From Akebia trifoliata (lineage: Eukaryota > Streptophyta > Magnoliopsida > Ranunculales > Lardizabalaceae): a DNA stretch of 64,000 bases. The notes under the pieces were generated by a model. It ran no database searches. It saw nothing but the letters and a program-made list of their open reading frames with translations, and was not told the origin of the DNA. The stretch is taken from positions 18,179,086 through 18,243,085 of the forward strand of contig CM030707.1 in NCBI GenBank assembly GCA_017979445.1, written 5' to 3'. How positions within the stretch are numbered: the first letter of the stretch is position 1; each line of letters opens with the position of its first letter. The position numbers and the translations under genes were made by a program. This document shows, one piece after another, positions 47,709 through 56,973 of the stretch.

Positions 47709-47959
47709 CAGGATTTTACCCATGTAGGGGCAACCAAGAGTAAAAAAAAATAAAAAATAAAAAAATTTGTGGGGACAATTAAGAGTAAATATACAAATAA
47801 AAAAATAGCTCTCGGGGGTAACTAAGAGTGAAAAAAAAAAAAAAATTGAAGGCAGTAGCAGATTTTTTTATCCGGTGCTAAAATCTATAACAATAACTCA
47901 CTAATCTATAGACTGAAATTTTTTGTGGGGACAAGTGCCTCCACCATAAATCCGCCCTG
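47709..47959. mobile_element. 251-bp hAT-like MITE with CAGG...CCTG termini
   Basis: The ends CAGGATTTTACCCATG and (minus strand) CAGGGCGGATTTATGG are inverted. The flanks GGTGTAGC (47701-47708) and AGTATAGC (47960-47967) match at 6 of 8 bases. It is an inverted-orientation sister of 56715-56965 with the same length and the same GGGGACAA/TTGCCCCCAC and CACTAATCTATAGACTGAAA blocks. Confidence 0.75.
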
Positions 47960-48079
47960 AGTATAGCTACGAAGGACCAACTTGAGGAACAAAGTTTCAC
48001 CGTGGCTCAACCTAGTCATTCACTTTGAGAGAGAAGGTAGTATGTTACTCCTCCGTTGAATTACCATTTTGTGAGTTGA

Positions 48080-48905
48080 AAATGAGTTATTTATGATTTC
48101 AGCTAATTGTTCATTTTAATTACTAAAACGTGAATGATCACGTTTTCGTGAAAAAAATTCAGAACGATAACAAATTTGACTATTTTAAATAGGACTTAAA
48201 ACTGGTTGGGTTCCTGAAGGATATGAGTATGTCCATATCCATATCCTACCCAGATTCATATCTGACTTGGATCATATTTGCTAAAAATCATATCTGAATC
48301 ATTTTACTTTCATTAAAATCATATCCGGATTTGATCTTATCGAATAAATTATTTTAATTGATCAAGTTAAACAATGTCAAACCGTTTAAGATTATTTCAA
48401 ATAAAATTATTAAAATGTGACTAAATGGTGATTTGACTCAAGACCTCGTTATTTGAAAGAGAAGCCTTCATTGATGAAAGATAACTTAAAAAATATAACA
48501 ATATAATTTGTAAAATAATATATCATTCGAATCTTGACGAATATAAGGATGGAATAGTATCTGACCCGAATCCGACTCAAATCAAAAGACATCAATCTAT
48601 ATCCAAACCATATTTTAATTTGGATATAATTGATCAAATCAAATCCACTAAATTTGGATTTCAATTTCAGATAAAAAAAAACCATACCATTTTAAGCCCT
48701 AGTTTTAAAGTGACTATTTCGCAAGTTTAGAGGGATTATTTCCAATTAGTCACTTTAAACATACGAAATTGTCATTATAAATCTGGGAAATAATCACTTT
48801 AAAAACGTTTGAATTCATTATCGTTCATGTTTTGGTAATTATAATGAACAGTGAGCCAAAATCGTAAATTCGTCAAAAGTTGATCACTTTTTCATAAATA
48901 TCCCT
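48080..48905. mobile_element. MITE-like repeat interrupted by an hAT-like element
   Basis: The outer parts match 20948-21190 in inverted orientation (CATTTTAATTACTAAAACGT and AAAAGTTGATCACTTTTTCA). The element at 48190-48701 lies in the middle, so this repeat was there first. Confidence 0.65.
48190..48701. mobile_element. hAT-like element, TAGGGCTTAAAATGG family, nested
   Basis: The ends TAGGACTTAAAACTGG and CATTTTAAGCCCTA are inverted. The flanks ATTTTAAA (48182-48189) and GTTTTAAA (48702-48709) match at 7 of 8 bases. It has the same orientation as 20352-20871. The tRNA-like module is present on the minus strand near 48420-48480. Confidence 0.8.
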
Positions 48906-49033
48906 TACTCCCTTTACCCTTTACTTGTAGGGAGTACAAATGTACAATACAATCATGGTTATAACTTTTAAGGTCTCAGGATACCAACTTTGATCGTTAA
49001 TTGGATAGTTTTAATCCATTTTTTAAAAAAATG

Positions 49034-49310
49034 AAAACTGCTATTGGCACCTCAACTTTTACTTTTTATAACCTCATTTTTTAAATTATTTATCACACTC
49101 CAATTAAAGATTGAAACACACCTTATAAATATTACAAAACTTATTACCTCAGCGTTACAAAGCATTATATAACACATTCGAACTATTCAAAGCTAGCTTA
49201 CAATTAGGATTAGGCTGAGAGAGATTTTCCATTGGCACCCTAACTGTTACTTATTTTCAGCCATTGACTCTTTTTTTTTTTAAATATTGGGGTGCCAATA
49301 GCAACTTTCC
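49034..49310. mobile_element. Composite MITE, second copy of 18904-19200
   Basis: The left end AAAACTGCTATTGGCACCTC and the right end GGGGTGCCAATAGCAACTTT are inverted. An internal second left end (GAGAGATTTTCCATTGGCAC, 49218) is in the same place as in the copy at 18904-19200. Confidence 0.65.
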
Positions 49311-49442
49311 AAATTCTTTATACTTATTTATTTTAAAATGATTATATTTTTTTATATATTACAAACTGTATCAGTAAATGCTCAATCACAACATCTTAAA
49401 TATATAAAAAAATATGCTTATAGTTAATATATAAACAATTAA

Positions 49443-49564
49443 GAGAGCTTCTATTGCCACACCAACTTTTGCTAATGCCATCCCCAAGATGTGTGCTAAT
49501 TCTTTGGTGATTTACATAGGAATTGGGATGGCATTAGTAAAAATTGGTGTGGCAATAACATCTC
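49443..49564. mobile_element. Short MITE with CTATTGCCACACC termini
   Basis: The 122-bp element has ends GAGAGCTTCTATTGCCACAC and (minus strand) GAGAGATGTTATTGCCACAC. It is the same family as 17809-17909 and 53661-53756. Confidence 0.8.
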
Positions 49565-49660
49565 TCATTATTAACTATGAATTATTTTATATCAAAAATA
49601 CAAAACACAGTTGACTTTGCTGAATTGTCATGCATTTAATATATATATATATATATATAT

Positions 49661-50040
49661 GGGTCGGGTTCTGGAAGACGCATTGCAACACACATATAGA
49701 CAACGTGTTTGTCTTATATGGGCAAAAATGTTTGGAATGGGCTGATTTTTTGTGAGGATGATCTCTGTGATGACGGGATCATCCTGGCAAAAAATCATCC
49801 CATTCCAAAACTTGTAACCCCATCAAAATTGATTTACAAAAATTGGACGGTCTATAATTTTTCAACAAAAATTGGACGGTCTAGAAGTTTCATAATGAGC
49901 TGATTTTTGGCAAAGATGATCTCCTCACCACAGAGATCATCCTCACAAAAAATCAGCCCATTCCAAACATTTTTGCCCATATAAGACAAAACACGTTGTC
50001 TATATGTGTGTTGAAATGGTTGTCGTTTGAACCTGACCCT
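49661..50040. mobile_element. Palindromic MITE E1 (CATATAGACAACGTG end type)
   Basis: Flanked by (TA)n on both sides (49639-49660 and 50042-50054). Ends are GGGTCGGGTT and AACCTGACCC. The outer arm CATATAGACAACGTGTTTGT leads to GGCAAAAATGTTTGGAATGG, hairpin A, a central AAAATTGGACGGTCTA pair and hairpin B. It is the near twin of E0. Confidence 0.88.
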
Positions 50041-50054
50041 CTATATATATATAT

Positions 50055-50431
50055 GGTCACGTTCCTAAGACTCATATTGAGACTCACATTGCGACACACT
50101 GTTTAGTCTTATATGAGCAAAAATGTTTGGAATGAACTGATTTTTTGTGAGGATGATCTCTGTGATGAGGGGATCATCCTGGCAAAAAATCATCCCATTC
50201 CAAAACTTCTAACCCCATCAAAATTGATTTACAAAAATTGGACGGTCTATAATTTTTCAACAAAAATTGGACGGTCTAGAAGTTTCATAATGAGCTAATT
50301 TTTGGAAAGGATGATCTCCTCACCATAGAGATCATCCTCACAAAAAATCAGCCCATTCCAAATATTTTTGCCCATATAAGACAAAACGGTGTGTCGCAAT
50401 GTGAGTCCCAATATGAGTCTTAGGAACGCTG
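50055..50431. mobile_element. Palindromic MITE E2 (CTAAGACTCATATTG end type)
   Basis: Bounded by (TA)n. Both outer arms carry CGTTCCTAAGACTCATATTG and CACATTGCGACACAC, inverted to each other over about 50 bases. The interior matches E1. An ATATCTATA junction leads into E3. Confidence 0.85.
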
Positions 50432-50457
50432 TATATATATCTATATATATATATATA

Positions 50458-50838
50458 GGGTCCCGTTCAGCACCCTAAGCTTTACCACACACTTTAACAA
50501 ACGTGTTTTGTCTTACATGGGTTAGAAGTTTTGGAATGGGCTGATTTTTGGTGAGGATGATCTCTATGATGAGGAGATCATCCTCACCAAAAATCAGCTC
50601 ATTCCAAAACTTCTAACCCCATCAAAAATGGTTTACAAAAAATGGACGGCCCACGATTTTTCAACGTGTAAACATGGGGCTAAACATTTCGGAATGGGCT
50701 GATTTTTGGGGAGGATGATCTTCTAATCATAGAGATCATCCTCACCAAAAATCAGCTCATTCCAAAACTTCTAACCCATGTAGGACAAAAAACGTTTGTT
50801 AAAGTGTGTGGTAAAACTTAGGGTGCTGAACATTTCCC
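50458..50838. mobile_element. Palindromic MITE E3 (CAGCACCCTAAG end type)
   Basis: It starts GGGTCCCGTTCAGCACCCTA and ends GGGTGCTGAACATTTCCC. Arms contain TTTACCACACACTTTAACAA. Hairpins contain GGAATGGGCTGATTTTTGG and GAGGATGATCTC with its inverse. The centre has AAAATGGACGGCCCACGA. Separated by a 16-base (TA)n from E4, its inverted copy. Confidence 0.88.
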
Positions 50839-50854
50839 TATATATATATATATA

Positions 50855-51235
50855 GGGAAATGTTCAGCACCCTAAGTTTTACCACACACTTTAACAAACG
50901 TTTTTTGTCCTACATGGGTTAGAAGTTTTGGAATGAGCTGATTTTTGGTGAGGATGATCTCTATGATTAGAAGATCATCCACCCCAAAAATCAGCCCATT
51001 CCGAAATGTTTAGCCCCATGTTTACACGTTGAAAAATCGTGGACCGTCCATTTTTTGTAAATCAATTTTGATGGGGTTAGAAGTTTTGGAATGAGCTGAT
51101 TTTTGGTGAGGATGATCTCCTCACCATAGAGATCATCCTCTCCAAAAATCAGCTCATTCCGAAACTTCTAACCCATGTAAGACAAAACGCGTTTGTTAAA
51201 GTGTGTGGTAAAACTAAGGGTGGCGAACGGGACCC
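50855..51235. mobile_element. Palindromic MITE E4, inverted copy of E3
   Basis: It starts GGGAAATGTTCAGCACCC and ends with GAACGGGACCC, the reverse of E3. Almost every base pairs with E3 when the two are folded together. (TA)n runs on both sides. Confidence 0.88.
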
Positions 51236-51248
51236 TATATATATATAT

Positions 51249-51617
51249 GGGGGGCGTTCAAGGGCCAACTTTTTAGCAAACTTTTTGGCAAAACATTTTT
51301 CAAAACATAGGTTAGAGGTTTTGGAATGGGCTGATTTTTGGTGAGGATGATCTCCAGATCATCCTCACCAAAAATCAGCCCATTTCAAAACTTCTAACCC
51401 CATCAAAAACAGTTTATAAAAAATGAACGGTCCACGATTTTTCAACTTATAAACATGGGTTAGAAGTTTTGGAATGGGCTGATTTTTGGTGATGATGATC
51501 TCCTCACCATAGAGATCATCCTCACCAAAAATCAGCCCATTCCAAAACCTCTAACCTATGTTTTGAAAAATGTTTTGCCAAAAAGTTTCCTAAAAAGTTG
51601 GCCCTTGAACGCCACCC
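51249..51617. mobile_element. Palindromic MITE E5 (CAAGGGCCAACTTTTTAG end type)
   Basis: Ends are GGGGGCGTTCAAGGGCCAAC and, inverted, GGGTGGCGTTCAAGGGCCAA. Arms hold GGCAAAACATTTTTCAAAAC. Hairpin A has lost part of its loop (GATCTCCAGATCATCC, 51350). The centre has AAAATGAACGGTCCACGA. Confidence 0.85.
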
Positions 51618-51632
51618 TATATATATATATAT

Positions 51633-52013
51633 GGGTCCTGTTCCCCACCCTAAGCTTTACCCTACACTTTAACAAACGTGTGTTGTCCTACGTGGGTTAG
51701 AAGTTTTGGAATAGGCTGATTTTTGGTGAGGATGATCTCTATGGTGAGGAGATCATTCTCACCAAAAATCAGCTCATTCCAAAACTTCTAACCCCATCAA
51801 AAATGATTTACAAAAAATGGACGGCCCACGATTTTTCAACTTGTAAACATGGGGTTGAAAATTTCGGAATGGGCTGATTTTTGGTGAGGATGATCTTCTA
51901 ATCATAAAGATCATCATCATCAAAAATCAACCCATTCCAAAACTTCTAACCCATGTAGGACAAAACACGTTTGTTAAAGTGTAGGGTAAAGCTTAGAGTG
52001 TTAAACATTTCCC
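51633..52013. mobile_element. Palindromic MITE E6 (CACCCTAAG end type)
   Basis: Same orientation and layout as E3, with outer ends GGGTCCTGTTCCCCACCCTA and GTTAAACATTTCCC. (TA)n on both sides, very short (10 bases) before E7. Confidence 0.85.
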
Positions 52014-52023
52014 TATATATATA

Positions 52024-52405
52024 GGGTCGCGTTATTACGACCCCCATTATGACCCCCTTTGCGACACACCTTTTTGTCTTATATGGGCAAAAATGTTTGG
52101 AATGGGCTGATTTTTTGTGAGGATGATCTCTGTGATGAGGGGATCATCCTGGCTAAAAATCATCCCATTCCAAAACTTCTAACCCGATCAAAATTGATTT
52201 ACAAAAATTGGACGATCTATAATTTTTCAACAAAAATCGGACGGTCTAGAAGTTTTGGAATGGGATGATTTTTTTGCCAGGATGATCTCCTCACCATAGA
52301 GATCATCCTCACAAAAAATCAGCCCATTCCAAACATTTTTGCCCATATAAGACAAAAAGGTGTGTCGCAAAGGGGGTCGTAATGGGGGTCATAATAACGT
52401 GACCC
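52024..52405. mobile_element. Palindromic MITE E7 (GACCCCCATTATGAC end type)
   Basis: The outer arms GGGTCGCGTTATTACGACCC and the inverse of GGGTCACGTTATTATGACCC extend the pairing to about 60 bases, including CCCCCTTTGCGACACACC. The interior is of the E1/E2 type (GGCAAAAATGTTTGGAATGG). Followed by a long (TA)n at 52406-52454. Confidence 0.87.
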
Positions 52406-52454
<49 letters not shown>

Positions 52455-52820
52455 GGGTCCCGTTCAGCAACAAACATTTTGGCAAAACATTTTTCAAAAC
52501 ATGGGTTAGAGGTTTTGGAATGGGCTGATTTTTGGTGAGGATGATCTCTACGGTGAGGAGATCATCCTCACCAAAAATCAGCCCATTCCAAAACTTCTAG
52601 CCCCAGTTTACAAGTTGAAAAATTGTGGACCGTCCATTTTTTGTAAACCATTTTTGATGGGCTTAGAAGTTTTGGAATGGGCTGATTTTTGGTGATGATG
52701 ATCTACTCACTGTAGAGATCATCCTCACCAAAAATCAGCCCATTCCAAAACCTTTAACCCATGTTTTGAAAAATGTTTTGCCAAAATGTTTGTCAAAATG
52801 TTTGTTGCTGAACATTTCCC
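52455..52820. mobile_element. Palindromic MITE E8, chimeric ends
   Basis: Terminal bases are those of E3/E4 (GGGTCCCGTTCAGCA and TGCTGAACATTTCCC), but the arms continue with the E5 sequence (GGCAAAACATTTTTCAAAAC). This points to exchange of modules between subfamilies. Confidence 0.82.
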
Positions 52821-52832
52821 ATATATATAAAT

Positions 52833-53212
52833 GGGAAATGTTCAGCACCCTAAGTTTTACCACACACTTTAACAAACGTTTTTTGTCCTACATGAGTTAA
52901 AAGTTTTGGAATGGGCTGATTTTTGGTGAGGATGATCTCTATGATTAGAAGATCATCCTCCCCAAAAATCAGCCCATTCCGAAATGTTTAGCCCCATGTT
53001 TACACGTTGAAAAATTGTGGACCGTCCATTTTTTGTAAATCATTTTTGATGGGGTTAGAAGTTTTGGAATGAGCTGATTTTTGGTGAGGATGATCTCCTC
53101 ACCATAGAAATCATCCTCACCAAAAATCAGCCCATTCCAAAACTTCTAACCCATGTAAGACAAAACACGTTTGTTAAAGTGTGTGGTAAAGCTTAGGGTG
53201 CTGAACGGGACG

Positions 53213-53213
<1 letters not shown>
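52833..53213. mobile_element. Palindromic MITE E9, same orientation as E4
   Basis: Begins GGGAAATGTTCAGCACCC and ends GGGTGCTGAACGGGACGC. It matches E4 through hairpins and centre. Only a 12-base ATATATAAAT junction separates it from E8. Confidence 0.87.
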
Positions 53214-53245
<32 letters not shown>

Positions 53246-53249
<4 letters not shown>

Positions 53250-53624
53250 CAGGTTCAAACGACAACCATTTCAACACACATATAGACAACGTGTTTTGTC
53301 TTATATGGGCAAAAATGTTTGGAATGGGCTGATTTTTTGTGAGGATGATCTCTGTGGTGAGGAGATCATCCTGGCAAAAAATCAGCTCATTATGAAACTT
53401 CTAGACCGTCCAATTTTTGTTGAAAAATTATAGACCATCCAATTTTTGTAAAACAATTTTGATGGGGTTACAAGTTTTGGAATGGGATGATTTTTTGCCA
53501 GGATGATCCCGTCATCACAGAGATCATCCTCACAAAAAATCAGCCCATTCCAAACATTTTTGCCCATATAAGACAAAACACGTTGTCTATATGTGTGTCG
53601 CAATGTGTGTTGCAGGAACCCGAC

Positions 53625-53626
<2 letters not shown>
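53246..53626. mobile_element. Palindromic MITE E10, inverted copy of E0/E1
   Basis: Starts GGGTCAGGTTCAAACGACAA and ends GCAGGAACCCGACCC, the reverse complement order of E1. Flanked by (TA)n runs at 53214-53245 and 53627-53660. Confidence 0.88.
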
Positions 53627-53660
<34 letters not shown>

Positions 53661-53664
<4 letters not shown>

Positions 53665-53756
53665 GCTATTGCCACATCAATTTCTACTAACGACACACCA
53701 AGTATGTGCATTTCTTTGGTATTTACACAGGAATTGGTGTGGTAATAGCAGCTCTC
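53661..53756. mobile_element. Short MITE with CTATTGCCACATC termini, inside the train
   Basis: The ends AGTTGCTATTGCCACATCAA and (minus strand) GAGAGCTGCTATTACCACAC belong to the 17809/49443 family, unrelated to the palindromic elements, yet it too is bounded by (TA)n on both sides. Confidence 0.75.
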
Positions 53757-53770
53757 ATGTATATATATAT

Positions 53771-54391
53771 TCGGCACCCTACTATTTGCCCTACGTTTTG
53801 CCACGTGTTTTGCCCTACATGGGTTAGAAGTTTTGGAATGGGCTGATGTTTGGTGAGGATGATCTCCATGGTATAGAGACCATCCTCACCAGAAATCAGT
53901 CAATTTCGAAACTTGTAGTCCCATGTTTTCAAGTTGAAGAATCATGGACCATCTATTTTTGTAAACCACTTTTGATGGGATTAGAAGTTTTGGAATGGGC
54001 TAATTTTTTTGTGAGGACAGTCTCCTCACAAAAAATCAGCCCATTTGCATCTTACGTTTTGCCCTATGTATTCTATCTTACATGAGTTAGAGGTTTTGGA
54101 ATGAATTGATTTTTGGTAAGGATGATCTCTTCACCATAAAGATCATCCTCACCAAAAATCAGCTCATTCCAAAACCTTTAGTCTCATGTTTACAAGTTGA
54201 ATAATCATAAACCATCCATATTTTGTAAATCACGTTTGATGAAGTTGAAAATTTTGGCATGTGATGATTTTTTGTGAGAATGATCTCCTCACCATAGAAA
54301 TCATCCTCACCAAAAATCAGCTCAATCCAAAACTTTTAACCCGTGTAAGACAAAACATGTATGACTAAACGTAGAGTGTTGAACATGATCC
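53771..54391. mobile_element. Palindromic MITE E11, extended and degenerate
   Basis: Bounded by TATATAT on both sides. It carries three or more hairpin units (GGAATGGGCTGATGTTTGG, then TGGAATGGGCTAATTTTTTT and TGGAATGAATTGATTTTTGG) instead of two. Arms are CGGCACCCTACTATTTGCCC and GTAGAGTGTTGAACATGATCC. It is probably a fusion of one and a half or two older elements. Confidence 0.7.
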
Positions 54392-54399
54392 ATATATAT

Positions 54400-55077
54400 G
54401 AGGAGCATTTGGAGGTCCTAAAGAGAGCCAACCATTTTTTTTAATACATGGATTATAAGTTTCATAATGGGATAATTTTTTGTGAGGATAATCTCTATGG
54501 TGAGGAGATCATTCTCCCCAAAAATCGGCCCATTCCAAAATTTCTAATTCCATAAAAAATGGTTTACAATAATTGGACAGTTTACGATTCTTCAACTTGT
54601 AAACTGGGGTTAGAATTTCTGGAATACGCTGATTTTTTGTGAGGATGATTTTCTCACCATAGAGATCATCCTCATTAAAAATCAGCCAATTCCAAAATTT
54701 ATAGCCCATGTAGGACAAAATGTAGGATCCGTTACGAAGCCAACACGTTTGTCCTATATGACTTAAAATTTTTGGATTAAACTGATTTTTTGTGAGGATG
54801 ATCTCTATGGGTGAGAAGATCATCCTCACAAAAAAATCAGCTTAATTTGAAATTTCTAACCCCATCAAAAATGATTTAAAAATTGTGAATAGTCGATTTT
54901 TTACCAAAAATTTATAACTCACTTTTGATGGACTTAATAGTTTTTTATTGGGCTGATTTTTTGTAAGGATGGTCTCCTCACAAAAAATCAGTTCAATCTA
55001 AAACTTTTAAGTCATATTGAACAAAAAATGTTGGCTTCATGTTGAATACCTAACATTGGCTGCCGAACGCCATCCTC
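54400..55077. mobile_element. Palindromic MITE E12, extended and degenerate
   Basis: Starts GAGGAGCATTTGGAGGTCCT and ends GCCGAACGCCATCCTC, between (TA)n runs. It contains about four hairpin-like units with GATGATCTCTATGG and AAAAATCAGC motifs and an internal arm GTCCTATATGACTTAAAATT at about 54750, so it too looks like joined elements. Confidence 0.65.
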
Positions 55078-55100
55078 TATATATTTATATATACATATAT

Positions 55101-55180
55101 GAGGAATACTTGCGTCCAATAGACAACGTTTGTCTTATATGGCAAAAAAAAATTCGGAATGCTCTATGGTGAAGAGACAA
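55101..55180. mobile_element. Truncated palindromic MITE E13
   Basis: After (TA)n, GAGGAATACTTGCGTCCAAT leads to AGACAACGTTTGTCTTATAT and AATTCGGAATGCTCTATGG, then the similarity stops. This is a 5' fragment of the family that ends the train. Confidence 0.55.
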
Positions 55181-56714
55181 CAATCTTATTTTTTTAAGAA
55201 AAAGAATAAAATCTAGTTGACTCAGTAGGATATTTGGTCTTATTATTCTATAAATACAGAACTCAAATTAATAAAATTTGCGTGAGAACATTAGGAAGAT
55301 AGCCATCCGTGGAATTAAGATGTGGAAGAGGTCCAATTTGCCTCAATCAGATCATGTTCTTATCTTCTTTCCATTTTATTATTTGTTTTGGGATCTAATA
55401 AAATTTGATTTGGGATCATTTAGGCAGGAAGGCCTGGTTGTTATTGCCCGATGCACCATATTTGATCTACTCACACCATGGCTCTGAATCATCGAAAAAT
55501 TATTAAAAGAGGGTTGTTTTTTTTAATTTATTATTAAAAGAAAATTCTAAAAAAATATTAAAAATAATTTAGACTAATGATAAACTGATGCACTAAAACA
55601 TATGTGATGATGTGGCAAATGCACATAACCATAGATCTTTTTCCTTGCATATCCCAAAGAAAAATATCTATGGTTCTGTGAACTTGTCACATCACCTGTA
55701 TACAGGCCAAGTAGGTTTTAGCGCTTTTTTCCTTGTGTATCCCGAAGAAAAATATCTATGGTTCTGTGCACATGCCACATCAACTATGTACAGGCCGAGT
55801 AGATTTTAGCGTGTTAGTACGTTGATCTGTCCAGCGTTTTAGGCTCCTTTACATATTGAGTGCTGATTTTCCAGTTAAAAAGTTTTCACTCGGTCAATAC
55901 TAGGCTTGAACCGTACATTTTTATAAGAATATGCAGTTGTATATCTCGAGGAAAAAGATCTATGATTCCATGTCCATGCCACATTAGCCGAGCATTGACC
56001 CAGTGAAGACTTTCTAGTTAGAAAATCATTATTCTCAGACATTATAGCACTAAAATGACTAAGACTAGCCTTACTAGCTTAGTAAGATTTTAAATCTCAC
56101 TAAGGGTTGATGAGTTCAGCTTGTGGCATCCAAAAGCATGATCTGATGCCACAAGATGTAGAGGAAACTTAGAAAAAAATATTTTTTCAGTTAAATTAAT
56201 TTTAAATTTGAGAGTTCAGTGGCTGTCCATTTTCAAAACCTTGGGTCAAGCACAAAATAATAAATTTTTTTTTTTCTTTTGAATTTAAACTTTTTTTTGA
56301 TGAAATCTAGAGGGTTGTGGTTGATAATTCATTTGAATTCAACGACCTTAGTAAAATCTATTTTTCACCATAGCCCTTATGTGTTGATGGGCCAAACTCA
56401 AAACCTAAAACGTTGGATTGTCCAATGTTTTCAGAATATGCGGGAGAGTCAAGTGAATTTAACTGAGTTTTGTAATTTTTAAAATATTATTATTATTTTC
56501 TTATAATTAATTACAAAATTAATCCTCTTTAGTAATTTTCCCTTGAATCATAGATTTTCATCTTGTTACGTTCATGAATGATATTGAGCTGAGTCGGACA
56601 AGTCATTTTGCTAATATCTCAAATGAGACGAAGTTGTTCTGCAAAATTGTGGACCAGAAAGAACTGAAGAATATGATGAAGAATATGATGAAGAAGAAAA
56701 TACCAAATCTCAGT
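55181..56714. other. Intergenic stretch with a thrice-repeated motif
   Basis: No gene is recognised. Three degenerate direct copies (about 55615-55725, 55726-55815 and 55935-55995) share AAAAATATCTATGGTTCTGTG, CATGCCACATCA and (first two) ACAGGCC(A/G)AGTAG(G/A)TTTTAGCG. An A/T-rich stretch follows. Confidence 0.5.
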
Positions 56715-56965
56715 CGGGCGGATTTGCAATAGGGGCACTTGCCCCCACAAGAATTTTTTCAGTCTATGGTTTAGTGAGTCATTGTGACAGATTTTAACTA
56801 CGGATAAAAAAAATCTACCACTATTACCCTCACAAAAAAAAAAAAAAAACAAAATCCACTCTTAGTTTCCCCCCAACTATTATTATTTTTCACTCTTAAT
56901 TGAACCCACAAAAATATTTCTACTCTTGGTTGCCCCCACATAAGTAATATCGTGGCTCCGCCTTG
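56715..56965. mobile_element. 251-bp hAT-like MITE with perfect ATCTCAGT duplication
   Basis: The ends CGGGCGGATTTGC and (minus strand) CAAGGCGGAGCCACG are inverted. A perfect 8-bp duplication ATCTCAGT lies at 56707-56714 and 56966-56973. It is the inverted sister of 47709-47959 and a relative of 23544-23766. An A-run lies at 56836-56850. Confidence 0.88.
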
Positions 56966-56973
56966 ATCTCAGT

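Noticed and set aside
49709..53804. Apparently conserved 60-70 aa open frames beginning MSYMGKNVWNG, present several times (58, 49709, 50113, 52059 and on the minus strand near 53382)
   Set aside because: They are translations of the hairpin arms of the palindromic MITE. The conservation follows the DNA repeat, occurs on both strands, and stops at element limits. No start context or protein family supports a gene.
49661..55077. Regularly spaced repeats that might suggest a CRISPR-like array
   Set aside because: The repeats are 370 bp palindromic elements and the spacers are only (TA)n. The surrounding genes are plant nuclear genes with introns.
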